Source: Dichotomocladium elegans (taxonomy: Eukaryota; Mucoromycota; Mucoromycetes; Mucorales; Lichtheimiaceae). From it: 64,000 bases of DNA. Below the pieces are notes generated by a model. It searched no databases. It was given only the letters and a program-made list of their open reading frames with translations, and was not told where the DNA came from. The DNA lies in assembly GCA_025716815.1 (NCBI GenBank), contig JAIXMN010000003.1, forward strand, positions 682,001 through 746,000, written 5' to 3'. Shown piece by piece: positions 36,850-49,600 of this stretch (within the stretch, counting starts at the first letter, position 1; each line of letters opens with the position of its first letter). A program made the translations under genes and the position numbers.

Positions 36850-38560
36850 GAAAACCTCTCTTTCAAAAAGGATTCCTGCATACAAAGTGCAGGATGCGCA
36901 TATTAGCTCTCTTCTTTTTTCCATGGAGGAACCTCGTCCTCACTACGCTAACCGCTGTATCCAGAGCTTATCTATGGCATTTCATTGATGATCCTCGAAA
37001 GGTCGCAAATACCTCCTCCTGGCCTCGATTGACTACCGGAAAAGCCATGCAACGGCTTCTCGGCGATCCGAGTTTGCTTCGTGACCACGCTGGAACATCG
37101 TCTAGTATATTGTGTACACTGACCATACTGGACCAGCGTATCTTCGCATGCAACCGTTCGTCAACCCAATGACGGCTCAGCGACCTGTACGATTTCGAGG
37201 TGGAGAAGGTTGAACTATCTGATACTTTCTCTCAAATTTTCCTGCGGGCAACAAGCGTGGTGTGTGGGGGTGGGGCGAAGGAAGGACAACTTCCAAGTAA
37301 CCTTATTGGCAACATTGCAGGCAGAGAAGGAAGCCCTTTTTTTTCACTGGTCTTCTCAGGACGACACCGATACGCATGCGTCCATCGATGCAAGTGCACA
37401 GTAAGTTGACCCTCTCGACTTGTAGCTGTCTTCTGAACACAAACGTACCGAATTTCTGAAGAAAGAATACCTAACTGGACCACTTTGTCACCGACACAGT
37501 TATCAATCAGCCATCCGCAGCAGGGGTCTACACTGGGCTGGCAGTAGCCTGCGCAAAGACGTTCAGAATCCCATCGCGCAATACACCGACCGTCAACGCT
37601 CAACATTGGCAAGCATGATTTTTTTTTGCCAGCTACTGCGTCATGCCTCTACTAAATACGCAGACAATCATTGAGGATATTGGTGTTGATAGGCTCCATA
37701 TTACGTCTGACAGCGGAAATAAACTATTTACATGCTACCTATTATGGTCTGAGAGCAACTCTGGACACCGTATGCACTCTCTCACCAGACACGCAATTTT
37801 GTCAACGACCTCGTCGTGGTATCTCACGCAAGGTAATCCATGTTATTGCAGCTGATACGATTCGAATTTATTATATGTCTATATATAACGTAGCAATCGT
37901 GAGACTGCACATGCACGACATTGCGCTTCTACAGTTAGTTTACCGAGTAACATACATCTTCCGCAAATACGCCTTGACACATCACCTGAACTTCTATCAT
38001 CAGACATGTTTCCGGTCGGTGTGAGCTTGCAAGGTTTTCGATAACGAAGCCGCTGTAATCTAGCATCAACTCTCCTTTGCACCCGTACTTGATGAGTCAT
38101 GGAAGAGAGGGACTCTTGGACGCCTTCAACCAGTTGCTCATGGTAACAACATTCTTGAGGGAAGCGCTGCAGTTGGATTGCCAGATCAGAAAGGAGAGGG
38201 AAGCGGCTGGGCCGGACTAGACGCCGGGATAGAGAGAGAGAGTAAAATGGAATTCAGCCAAGCGGCAACAATGGCGAGGGATACAGAGGCAGACGCCGAG
38301 GAGATATTGGCAAAGTAGGAATCCAGAGGACAGGTGTCAGCCAGTGGATGACCCTGCATGATATTGAAGGCTGTGGCAAGACACAAGGAAACATTCGCAG
38401 GCAGAGCATGAATCACCAATGCATTAATGATGCGGACAGGAGGCCACAGAGCTGGGAGTCGTCTCCGAGGCCTTCATTTCCGTTTCTCTTCCTAATGTGG
38501 ACTGTCGGACAATGCTCGCTAAAGACATTCTTCTGACATCCCGTGAGTCAGCTTATCCTA
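36850..38560 (+). pseudogene. Unrecognised coding-like fragments
   Basis: Several plus-strand stretches read like protein yet cannot be joined with confidence: about 36970-37140 (containing WHFIDDPRKVANTSSWPRL), 37180-37255 (containing YDFEVEKVELSDTFSQIF), 37315-37400 (containing AEKEALFFHWSSQDDTDT), 37715-37830 (containing YLHATYYGLRATLDTV) and 38064-38319 (containing ESKMEFSQAATMARDTEA, after a CTAG acceptor). A minus-strand hydrophobic frame overlaps 38186-38440. This is either one multi-exon unknown gene or a decayed mobile element. Function unknown. Confidence 0.3.
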
Positions 38561-39443
38561 AATGAAAGGGCACTCGCAGAGTTTTGTATTCGGAAGGTGC
38601 AGGTCTCAAGAATCAAAGTATTTGTACATGCGTGTAGATCCATCGTAGGTCGGGTCACAATTGTTCTCCATTAAGGCCGTTAGCTCACCTTCAGAATACT
38701 AAATGCGTCTAGAGTTGAATTCTGGTATAATATCTATTCCTATCGCCCAGTGGATTCTGTGATCGATGGCTTGCGACTTTGATTTTTTTGGAGGGGAACA
38801 ATGTCAGCTGAAGACTCAATAGTGAAACGATGCGTTAGCATAGCAGTACCTAATCAGACAAGGGCTCTGATACGGATCCCCGGTCTCTCCTTTTTTTGTT
38901 TGCAATGCTGCATGTACAGTGCTGGGTGCAAGGACCTCGCAGAGTCCGTGCCATTCTTTGCACCCGATAGGTGATGATGCTCAATCAGAACTGATAAACC
39001 GACAATGAATAAAGTACCCCAGATTTGTTTGTACCACCATTAGCAATCGATAGGCATGTTATTGGCCGAGACCCCGTGGGACGGTCGGTAAATCCGGAGC
39101 GAACGCAAATACGCTCATGCATGAATTTATATGGTCAGCAAAAAGTCGCCGATGCCATAACAACAATAGGACGCTCCGTCTGCTTATACTGTGCGAGGTG
39201 GGTGAAGTAGAGAATATCTGTAGAAAATGACCGTGGTACTGTGTTCAAGTCATGAGAGCTGTTCATGCAGACTAGCGGGTTAGTGGCGAAGTGATACGTG
39301 CATAAGGTGAATCCCCGATTAGACCACCATCCCCCTTATGTTAGGACGTTTTCTGCATACAGTGCCACGCGCCTTTCTCTCTTTCTCTCTCTCTTCTTTC
39401 TTCCTTTTCTTTAATTTCGCTTGTGTTTCTGTGATCGACCATT
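38561..39443. other. Intergenic, no gene supported
   Basis: No recognisable frame. CT-rich tracts at 39370-39415 probably belong to the promoter and leader of the HutD-AstE gene. Confidence 0.5.
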
Positions 39444-42301
39444 ATGGCTAGAATCGAACCGGACATTCCCCAAGGCTCAATTCTCGAATCGGACTCGCCT
39501 GACCCATCACTGATCAATGTCCAATGTCTTGATCCTAGGTATTTCTTCGTTCGCACTCTTTAGACTCTAGTTTCTCTGCTGACTGTTTGGGGTAAAATTG
39601 AAGCAATTATCGAAAGCAGACGTGGAAAAACGGTCTAGGCGAGACAGCTGAGATCTACATCTATCCACCCGACCAAGACTTCAAGACGGACTCCTTCTTT
39701 TGGCGTCTCAGCAAGCATGTTATCGACGCTGACTGCAACTTCTCTGTTTTTGCCGACTATGAATGGTAAAATCATGTTCTCTTCCGCAAAGCTCGGTTAG
39801 ATGAGGCTGTATTGATTGTACATATCTTTTTTTTTCCTACGTGTTTATACATAGCACGACCATTGTTTTACCTGACCACAACAAGAAGAGCATGATCTCA
39901 CTGAACCATAAAGGCGAGGAAATGACTACTACTGTCAAACCGCTTTTTCCGTATTCGTGGAGCGGGTCATGGTAAGAAGAGCCCAAAAGGGAACCTCGAT
40001 TGGGTATTAAAGCTGAGCATCGAGTAGGGCGACGAGCTGTCAGGTGCCCAATCCACCCGTGACAAATCTTCAGTTTCTCATCAAGCGCAACTTGGGGTCA
40101 GCCCAATTCAACGTTGATAAAATTGGCGAACCTGTAGCAAACGAGAGCGGCGAGACCGGAAAGAAGTTGATTCTCGGCTCCTTTGCTCTGGTGTACGTGG
40201 TTGAAGGAAATGTGTGCATAGAGGTAGATGAGCGCCATATGGAAGAATCCATTTATAAGCTCTCGGCCGGCCAGACATTGCTGGTCGAACGTGATGAGGA
40301 TGCGAGTCCCACAAGCATAGTTGTTCAGGCATCCGACGCTTCAGGAGTAGTGGGTCGCAATGTTTCGGGTTCGCATCGCGACTAGACATGAGGGGGGGGA
40401 ACCAAAGGACAAAAATAGTAACAATGCCAATTTCTATAGATGCCACGATATTGACCATCCAGATCTCGGAGGCAAAGAAGGACACGCTCTTCACCGATTA
40501 TAGCTTCCCGCCAACAGCTGCGCCAATTGATATTGCTGCCGGCCAAAGAACTCGTCCTCCACGTCGAAAGGGATCGCTCGTTGTGTATGACGACCAGCCA
40601 CTTCAGGGTGCGCTCCAAAAAGGACCACTCGCAGCAGGTGAGCCCATAATTCTTCCGAGCGATGAGACGGTGGGAGAGCTTGCATCCAGCCTTCAGAGCA
40701 CGGGCCTATCGTCTGTGGACGAAGGCATGCGTCGGGATAGCATTGCCATGCTGCAAGGAACACTTGATTCAACCCAGATGTATATACCGCCCTCGATTGC
40801 ATTACACCCTCAGGATACCGATGTTCCACCGCCCATTGTGCGCGATCGGTTGGTGATTGAGGATTTCCCAGTGCATACTATCAGCACAGCCTGGATCAAG
40901 ATGGTGAAGCAAGGTCTCAGTGAATGGATTCGCCTTCCGGCCATCGTATGTCGTGGAACAGCAGATGGGTATGTCTGTTTTTAGATATATAAAAGCCCAC
41001 CGCAGATAATTTATGCATTCTATTTTTTCCCAGGCCTGTCGTCGGCATTACAGCTGCTGTCCATGGTAATGAACTGAACGGTGTTCCATGCATTCATAGG
41101 TAAACAAGAGGAGACATGACAGCGAATATGGCCTGGACGTGATATTAATGATGCTCCTCGATAGAGTGGTGTCCGAAATTGATGTTAACAAACTTCATGG
41201 CACGGTCGTCGCGGTTCCTTGCGTCAATATGATTGGATATCTTCAATTTAAACGCGAATTCGGGGACGGACGTGATCTAAATAGACTCTTTCCTGGCAAG
41301 GAGGACGGTTTCGCATCTCAAGTGTACTGTTACGAGCTGATGCGGAAAGTCATCTCGCAGTTCAACTACTTAATTGATCTGCATACCGCCAGCTTTGGCC
41401 GTATCAACTCGTATTATGTCCGAGCTGATATGGCAAGTAACGTAACGTCGCGCAGGCCATGCAACGCGACTGATCATTGTTCCTTCATAGAATGACCCTG
41501 GCTCAGCCTTGCTGGCTCATCTTCAGCAGCCTCAGATCGTATTGCATAATTCTGGACAGGATGGTTTGTGAGGCGTATGCAAGGAAGATGATGGAAGGTA
41601 GTGCTGAATAATTGCATTTGTGCGTATGTGCGTATCTGTGTGTGTTTGTAGGTACTCTGCGTTCTGCTGCTTCGGCCCGCGGGATCAAGGCCATCACTGT
41701 GGAGATTGGTAATCCACAGTTGTTCCAAAACCAGTATATCCAGGTAAATCTAATTGTGGGCGGCTATGATTTTAGATGATTATTGACAAGGAATTATACG
41801 CAGTGGTCATATATGGGTGTGATGCGGATACTCGATAACCTGGAGATGTACACCATGGATGCCACTAAATCTGCGCATGAACGTGGTAGTCGTGGACCTC
41901 CGAGCACCATTCTATGCTCCAAGGGCTTCTGGGTAAGCGGACTAACTTTCAATTGGTTACAAGAAATAAATAGTCTGGCTTCTTTAGATTTATACAAAAA
42001 CAGGAGGTGTCCTAGAAGTGTATCCAGGCGTAAACACGATCATTCGCAAGGGCGATTTAATTGCGCGTATCAAGAACATATTCGGTAACGTGGTGGACGA
42101 GTATGTTGCCCCCTGCGGTGGCATTGTAAGTTAGAAGAAATAGGTGCCAGAGGGGACAAAGGATGGATTGTTTATCTGAGCGAATAGGTAATCGGTCGCA
42201 GCTCAAACCCAGTAGCTATGTCAGGCGATCGCATCATTCATTTAGGCGTCATCAAGCGGAAAGGCGAATCACTTGCAAAGGAAGCCAAAGAGAATTATTA
42301 A
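39444..42301 (+). CDS. HutD-like cupin fused to AstE/AspA-type zinc hydrolase
   Basis: Twelve exons sum to 2,100 bp, giving a 699-residue fusion. Residues about 1-235 are HutD-like (bicupin, associated with histidine utilisation in bacteria): [31 protein letters not shown] and a second barrel with [17 protein letters not shown]. Residues about 240-699 are a succinylglutamate desuccinylase/aspartoacylase-type metallopeptidase: zinc ligands in AVHGNELNG (H and E) and IDLHTASFG (H), catalytic Glu in ITVEIGNP. The HutD frame meets a stop at 40383-40385 inside intron 4 (40354-40439); removing it restores the last cupin strand ([10 protein letters not shown]). Without splicing there would be two frames only 2 bp apart. 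The intron at 41433-41490 has a GC donor. Substrate unknown, likely an N-acyl amino acid. Confidence 0.75.
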
Positions 42302-42365
42302 GGAGGCAATTGATCCATCATTTGTATATAAAAAAGAGAAGAAAGCAACTTCAACTTTGATTTTC

Positions 42366-42401
42366 TCTTTCTTTCTTTCTCTCTCTCTCTCTCTCTCTCT
42401 C
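42366..42401 (+). repeat. CT microsatellite
   Basis: A (CTTT)/(CT)n tract about 65 bp downstream of the HutD-AstE stop. Confidence 0.9.
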
Positions 42402-42938
42402 GATAGGCCGTGTATGTATGTGTGTAGAAGTAGGGAGGATGCTTCCAGTAGAAGTGTATTTCTGAAGCGGATGGAGAAATTGTTGACCCTACCCGGATTT
42501 GGTTCTATGTACGACCTTGAACACTCGCGGCATAATAAGATGAGAAGTTTCGTATTGGATCTTCTATGTAGGAGGCCGACGAGTGTCTGTGTTCATCTAT
42601 GCCATGATGCAAGGTAGGACGCTGGGTAGCAAAATAGAATGAAAAGGAAAAAAAAAGACTTGTTTGTGGTTAAGAGCCTGAAGAAGATTCATTGATTGAA
42701 CGGGATAAGGAGAATCTCTCCAAGCGCCGAATATTGTTCAAGGCAACCTTTGGGGGACGTTCATCTCCCTCTTCCCTGCTGGAGGAAAAAAAAAAAACAA
42801 TGGATGGAGGCCAATGTCTTTTTTTTTTTACCTGCATGCTCCCCAAGTTTAAGAGCCATTGCGGTAAAACAGTTCAAATGCAATAGAGGATTCTCCACAC
42901 ACCTACTTTGACATTTTTTTTTAGTTTCACGGCCAACC

Positions 42939-42963
42939 AAAAAAAAAAAAAAAAAAAAAAAAA
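42939..42963 (+). repeat. Poly(A)/poly(T) run of about 25
   Basis: A 25-base A run on the plus strand just past the 3' end of the minus-strand globin-like gene. It is not flanked by a recognisable retroelement. Confidence 0.85.
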
Positions 42964-42993
42964 TAGGGGAGGGGAAGAGATTGGCAAGTTTTT

Positions 42994-43737
42994 TCATGCC
43001 AACAATTTTTTTCTGAGACCGATCCACACTGTCAAACCACCTAAGGTGGCGCCCAGCAAGACCGGAAAAGCCGGGCAGCGGCCTAAGGATGCAGGGACAC
43101 CGTACACAAAGTTGCCGAGAGTTGAACGGGTTTGCTGCGTCATGGTCAAGTAATAGTGTTGGAGGAAACAATGGTTTTGGAGCCACAGGAGCTTGGTAAA
43201 GGCGTCAAGCGTGGCGATTTCGGTGACAAGTCTGAGATCTGTGATCTGTCTGATGAGGGTCGAATGAAGCGCTCCTAACACGGCATTCGTGTATATGGGA
43301 TCGATATCTTTTGAATCATTGGCAACCCATCGCAAGTAACTAGAAAACCTGATGGAGGCGTTTGCGTGTGAGTGTGAGAGAGTGTGGGGGGGGGGTTATA
43401 GGGTCAGGTAGGTAAACGCTACCTAGCATCATATGGCCCTGTCATAATTCTCCCTAAATACCGCCGTAAGGGCTCCTTGCCAAGATAGACATCGGTCTTG
43501 CCTGGAAACTGGTCGCTGATCCTCCCATGTACCGTGTCAACGATCGACTGAAGGTGCGGTGCTAGCTTGATGGCGACGTTTTGGATTATTTCTGCGTCTT
43601 GCTTTGCTATGATGTAACGTATCGCTTTTGTCAGTAGTTGCGGTTGCTGGTATAGTTGATAGAGTAACGTTACTGAATTGGGTATATTCAGACAACTGGA
43701 TGTCAAATGCTTCAAATGTTTTGGTGGCAGGCTGCAT
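42994..43737 (-). CDS. Tail-anchored globin-sensor/protoglobin-like protein
   Basis: Three exons (43674-43737, 43423-43624, 42994-43348) sum to 621 bp, 206 residues; intron 1 is 49 bp. The order of motifs resembles the protoglobin (globin-sensor) family: LAPHLQSIVDTVHGRISDQF (helices A-B), RRYLGRIMTGPYDARFSSYL (helix E region), then ALHSTLIR, where the His sits at the proximal haem-ligand position, followed by LDAFTKLLWLQNHCFLQHYY. A C-terminal hydrophobic segment (AFPVLLGATLGGLTVWIGL) with a short basic tail suggests a tail-anchored protein facing the cytosol. Haem binding is inference. Without intron 1 the first exon runs out of frame. Confidence 0.55.
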
Positions 43738-44274
43738 GATTTGTATGGTATAGAAAGATAAAAGGGAAATAAAGAAGAAGGCCTTATTTTTTTCTTCTGC
43801 TGCCCTCCTCCTCCTTCCCAACTCCCCCCTCCCTCGGGTTGCGTTTAAAAATTATCGTGCTGTTTTGGGAAGGCGAACATGCGGGGAAAGGGACCTTTCA
43901 AAAAAAAAAGAGACAATTGAAATGGCCCCTCTTATGGAAACCCATTGCGACATTCGGTTATTTGGATACATCGCATACCTCTATAACAGGGTCTTGGTTG
44001 TCTTGATGACCTCATGCTGCCACCAGTAATTCCAAGGTGCCCCGTTTTACTTTGTTATGTTACACACACACGCAGACTTGGTCTTTCTTATTTCTATGGT
44101 ATACACAAAAACTGGTATGTTTGATAATTTCAAAAATAAAGCTAATGTACAAAAAGAACGCTGCTATCCATTATAGGGGTCGCACATGTTTGAAATGGGT
44201 AGACATGCCAAGTACTTGCACCACGAACAGATCTAAACGGAGGACGGTAAAAAGATTCAGTATATATGTTTATG
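43738..44274. other. Intergenic
   Basis: About 540 bp between the globin-like start and the 3' end of the rhomboid gene. C-rich and CT-rich promoter-like sequence (43800-43835); nothing else recognised. Confidence 0.5.
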
Positions 44275-45844
44275 TCAGCTGAATTCTTTATGACTTGCCT
44301 CGTTCGAAGTACGTCCGCTGTAAAACAGCTGAAGCATGCCGTAGAACATCCCTATTAATCCGCCCAACAGAACGAGGCGAACAACCCACATGATCAGCTT
44401 ATTGGTCCGAGATGAGGGGCAGATAGGATAGAAAATGGTGCCCGTAATTAGGCCACAGATGAATCCGCCGATGTGAGCAAAATTATCAAGACTACGGTGC
44501 GTGAAAATATATATAGAGAATAAGCTTGTAGCCTACGGCTTTTTGTTCGGATACTTACCCTGGTAACAGGCCAACTACAAAACTCAGTACTACCAGGGAC
44601 GAGGGAGGGATTTAGAAACCAAATGGTTGTGTCTTTTTTTTTTCGGCGATTTTCTGGCACTTACAGATCAAAAAGATCAGCTTTGTAAGCTCCCAGCCGG
44701 GATACATGACCTGCTTCCATGTGGCGAAGAGATCAATAAAAAGCAATGCGACAACACCAAAGAGTGCACCAGAGCATCCCACGGAAGCTACACAAAAGAA
44801 GTTTTCTTTTTAAAAAAAGTAGCGTTTAGCCAGACGACGGACAGGATCGTTACCATTGCCAACGGGGGCAAGCACACCACCGAAGATGAATCCAAATGCG
44901 CCGGATGCGAGCCAGATAATTGCATAAAAGAGGGGGTTTAAAAGGCGTTCCATAGATGCGCCCAGTGAAAGATGGACAATGGAATTAAGGATGAAGTGGA
45001 TGACGCCCGAGTGCAAAAAGATGGCGCTGAGGAACCGATACCATTGATCAGGGTAGTCGGGCGATTTGAATCGTGTCATGCCACAGACTTCTTGAAGCGA
45101 ACAATCAACGCCCACCATTGTCGTATTGACCCGCGTGGGGACAAGTGTGGGGGCTGTGGGACCTGTCTGTCCATAATCGGTCATGTTAGGGCAGAGATGA
45201 GGCCCATCAATGGTATAGCTCGCAGTGGGATGCATGCAAGGCACGAAACGCGCGCCAGAGAGGATCAAGGTCTATACGTTTTTTGTTTGTTTGATTTATC
45301 AGTTCTGTTCCTGTATCCACGCACATCGCTATCCCCCTTTTTCTCTTACCGGCGCAGAAGGACCGATCATGATATTAAAGGGACTCGTTTCAATGACATT
45401 TCCTGTCACAATCTTATTGTATACCAACTCGAAAATCAAGACACCGAGCATGGCCAATGCCGTGAACGTCGTGAAAACCGCTGGCCATCTCCTCCTTGCC
45501 GGGGTATAGTACATCTCCGCCGAAATACCTTGTTGTCCCGGCGGAGGAGAATAATATGGATAAGGCCCCTGAGGATATCCAGTGTTGTAGGGATTGTTGT
45601 TGTACGGTGGATACCCGGAATTGTATGGCTCTGGAGACTGGTTGTGTAAGCTTTTCTCTCCTACGAGATGCTCGTGCGATTGCGAAGCTGGATCGGCGCT
45701 CCTGGATCCAGCAGGCGATGGCGAATTGAGATGGTGACCTGGATGGTGGGCAGGTGAGATAGCGGGTGTACCCGGCATGCTACTGGTACTGATCGCGGCG
45801 TTGCCATGGGGAGGCAGAGCAGGAGGAGCTGGTGAAGCAGACAT
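44275..45844 (-). CDS. Rhomboid-family intramembrane serine protease
   Basis: About five exons and roughly 450 residues. A long cytosolic N-terminus, rich in Pro, Ser, Tyr and Gly (PYNSGYPPYNNNPYNTGYPQ), precedes a first membrane helix. A Cys-containing lumenal loop follows, then the rhomboid core: WYRFLSAIFLHSGVIHFILN, SMERLLNPLFYAIIW, the nucleophile Ser in ASVGCSGALFGVV and the catalytic His in DNFAHIGGFICGL. The serine motif is GCSG rather than the common GxSG with Ala or Leu, but the Ser is present and the variant is known in secretory-pathway rhomboids. It likely acts in Golgi or plasma membrane, cleaving type I membrane proteins. Start chosen at the ATG at 45844 (MSASPAPPALPPHG); introns are GT-AG. 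Confidence 0.88.
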
Positions 45845-46602
45845 AGGCGCAGAGATATCGAGTCTATTGGGTATGATGGTACCTATTATCGGTTCCGGGC
45901 AATACCACGAGGAAAGACGCAGAAGAAGAAAGAGATACGAGCACTGCGGGAAGTCAGCGGAAGGCAATGAAAAGAGAAGGAGACATGTAAAAAAAAAAAA
46001 ATCTTAATTTTAGAACAGACAGAAAACTAAAGCGGTTCGACTGTCGAGCAAAAAGACGCTCGGTCTATGATCATAGGCATATTTCTGCTATTCCTTGATA
46101 GATGCTTCCAACCCACACAGGGACCAATTGACCTTTTTGCCAAGATGTTTGTCAAATGAAGTGTATAATTAATTAGAGAGAAAGCGTCCCGTCTCAGAAA
46201 ATGTCGCATAATGGCTGGGGGCGAACGTGTTTCCTTGGCAAAGCCATTTTTGTGCAACGATGTAAAAAGCCACCTTCCTAAAATGACTAAGAATAGACCA
46301 ACCTGGAATAGCAGCTAAAGTAGAGTCCTTCCTTTCATAGTCCCATGACTAGTAGGCGGGGGTCTCACCCTCTGGAAAGGTCCCATTGCAGTTGCCGAGG
46401 CTTTAAGTTGCGGCGCACTTGGATGGCTTTTGAGCACACATCAACCACAGCCTCTACGCTCCCCCTCTCACACCTCGTGACAGCAATCAATCGGAGTGTT
46501 ATTGGCTGATGAATGGAGCACCCCCCCAAGACGAACACATGCCAAGCATCATATTTATCCTTTTACAAAGGGCAAGAAACACTATCTTTTGTCCCATCCT
46601 GT
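45845..46602. other. Intergenic
   Basis: About 760 bp, promoter side of the rhomboid gene and 3' side of the aminopeptidase gene. No coding or repeat feature seen. Confidence 0.5.
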
Positions 46603-49600
46603 CTATGCGTCCTCCTTCTGTTGCGCAGTTTGTTTCAATAGCTTATTCTCGAGTTCTTTGACACGCCCTTCAAGTTTCTCAACCGTCTCTTGCAGTGCTG
46701 CATCTGACTTGCTTGGATCAGCACGGCGAAGTTCGTAAAGCGTCCGGTCTAACCAAGCTCGGGTTTCATGTGTGTACATGAATCTGCTATTTGCGATCTC
46801 ATTGTATGCTGATTGGGCCTTGAGTTGAACCAGACCTTTGACCGCAGCAATCCGGACGGTAAAATTGGGATCACGCAGGAGTTTGACTAATTTCGTTGTC
46901 AGATCTGCCTTTTCCTTGAAGTTGAACCACAAAACTTACTGAGCACTTCTAAGCCTTCTTTTTGAAGGCGTTCTGACTGCCAGGGCACGGAGTATGTAAG
47001 GCCTCCGATCGCTGGAACCCTGGCTCTCAGCGGTTCGATCGTGCCAGCGACACGGCCCAAGAGATACTTGAACGCTTCCTCGCTGCGATGATATCCAAGC
47101 GCTTATATATATATATACGCAATTGGTTAGCACATGTTTAGGACAATCATCGTATACATACCTTTGAGGGCTCCTCCGCGTAGTATTCCATGCTGTCCAT
47201 ATTTGTTTTCATCCTTTGCTGTATTGAGCAATAGTTCAAGATCCTCAGCCTTGTGCTGGGCTGCAACGATCATCAGAAAACCCACATGCGCACTATAAAA
47301 ATGCTCAGCGATCGCTTCGTCGAGAACGGTGGTGATGAAAACTCGTACATACCGATAGGGAAGCTGAGCTGCATCTGCCAGACGAGTCAGCGCTGCCTGA
47401 CGAATCCCCTCATCTTGAATACTGCAGACCGAAGCAATTTTTGACATTGCCAAAGGGTCTGTTTCGTTTAGCAGCAATTTTGCGAGTATTTCAAGACTTT
47501 GAGCATTCTTGGTTCTCGCGAGATGGTGAGACGCTATTTTTTTTTTTTGGAAAATATCAACTCTTATTCTCCTACATAGTCATTGATATTCAGGTGGTTT
47601 GATCTCAAAGCATGTTACCTTCAATGCGGACGCCATAAAAAGGCTCCTTCAGGATATTTTTAGCAACAAAACTGAGTGCCGAATAAGATCCTTGTCGGAT
47701 GAGTTCGCGATATGCCCAGATTCGACTGAGAATATCGGATGCGTCCGTTGCTGTGTTCTGAAGCACACGTTCATCGGCTGACATATCAACCGTACATAAG
47801 ATCTTTAGATCGGGATCCAGTCGCAATATCATTGGCAGGGCCGACGAGTCTTCCAGCTGAATGCATGCTGTAGCGGTTTTATTCTGGTTGAAAACAAGCG
47901 TCGGCCTGTATGTCTTGCCTTTGTCATCAGTCAGCTCAATCTCATAGCTGAATCCAAAGAGCGGTTTGTCATTGGCCATTTGTGTCTGTGACAGTGTGAT
48001 TTGAACCGTGCCATCCGCGAGACTATGCACAAATGTGCCACTAAGCTGTGGGTAACCTTTGGAATAGAGCCATTCGTCAAAGAAGCGCTGAAGATTAAGT
48101 CCGGACACCTTTTCTAGCGACCGCCGAAAGTCACTCGTCTCCACCGTTTGCATCGCGTGCTCTTTGATATATAGGTTTGTAGCAGTCCAGAATGCGTCAT
48201 CTCCGAGGAGTTGTCGAAGCATATGAATCCGCCAGGCACCTCCTGGATAGGTATGGCTATCGAACATGTCCCAGGATGAGTCGTATTTGCGGGTTACAAT
48301 CGGTCGCTATGTGATATTGGTATATCAGAATCTGAAATATCAACAAATCTTTACGATTTTCCTAGTTCTCTACCATATAATTGGAGCATTCTTTGAAATA
48401 ATATTGCGCATTAGTAAGCATCCCATATCTGAAGTCGTCTTCAGATTTCTTGTCTTGTAACCAGCCTATAATGCCACCCATTTTTTTAAATATTAATTAT
48501 TCCTATGCTTTTTTTTTTTTTTTACTCACATGACTCCATATATTGCGCCCAGCTTTCCTAATAAAAAGAAAATTAAAATACATTAATGTAGCCTCCGTTC
48601 AAGGATCCAGGCAAGATTACCTTGAGCCATGCATGTTCAAAATGACGGATAACGAGCATATCACCAAAGTAAGTATGCGCTAGAAAAGAAAAGATTAAGA
48701 TTCCGATTTCAGTGTTGCCATTGTATTCCCGGTTGTTACCCATCTCATGTACGTTGATGGTATCAACCACTTGTTTGTACTCCTCGGCATTTTTTTCGTC
48801 CAAGATAAGAGTTTCAATCCATGTAACCTGAAAATCAAGAATGGCTGCTATTCGTATCATCTCCTTTCTGTAATGCCATTTGTCCCTCCAAGGGGGGTTT
48901 TACCAAAGAAATATTCTCCATGGCACCCCCAATAGCCGGTACCGCGATCTGATAATATTTTGGCCATGGGACTTTTATCCCAGTAGGTTATTAATGATAA
49001 TATTTCAGGGATTCTAATAAAATGGGGTGGGGTAGAGGAAACTTACAAGGAACTCCAACTTTGGCTTGAAGCCAACGTATCATATCAGGAGTCTTGCCGA
49101 ATGATCGTTTGAGATCAGCTGGTTCAAAGCCAGAAGGTGCATAATACTAATAACATTATGAACACCATATACATGACGTCCTCCGTCACCCAAACTTTAA
49201 AGCGAGAAAGGCCAGTAGAAAATATAGCTCTATACCTTAATCTGCTTCCCATCGACCTCTTCATCGTCGACTGAAATAAAATCTCCCACAGCGAAGCATA
49301 TTAGATAAGAAGGACTGTCCAAAGACATTAGAAGTAGGTAAGGGTTGAAGAATGTAGCCACTCACTCACCAAGGAAAATTTAGTTCCCAGCGCGTTGTGG
49401 TATATCCGTCCTCTGTTTCCTTAGATATCAAGGCACCATTTGCAAGGGAAGTATATTGCTCTGGCGCCTTGATAGTCCAGCTCAAGGTTGACCGAGCAGC
49501 CGGGAAGTCCACCGTAGGCAACCAATAGCGAGCCCTGACAAAAAAAAATTTGTTGGCGATAGACAGATTTGCAAGTAGGGGAGGTTTGTATACTTTTCTG

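Noticed and set aside
39444..40385. HutD as a separate gene ending two bases before AstE
   Set aside because: The spliced model removes the stop, completes the cupin strand and keeps a total of 700 codons; a two-gene model leaves a HutD with a truncated last strand.
42761..43186. Minus-strand frame of about 140 codons over the poly(A) run
   Set aside because: It is a shadow of the globin-like gene's last exon in another frame, extended by the A-rich tract.
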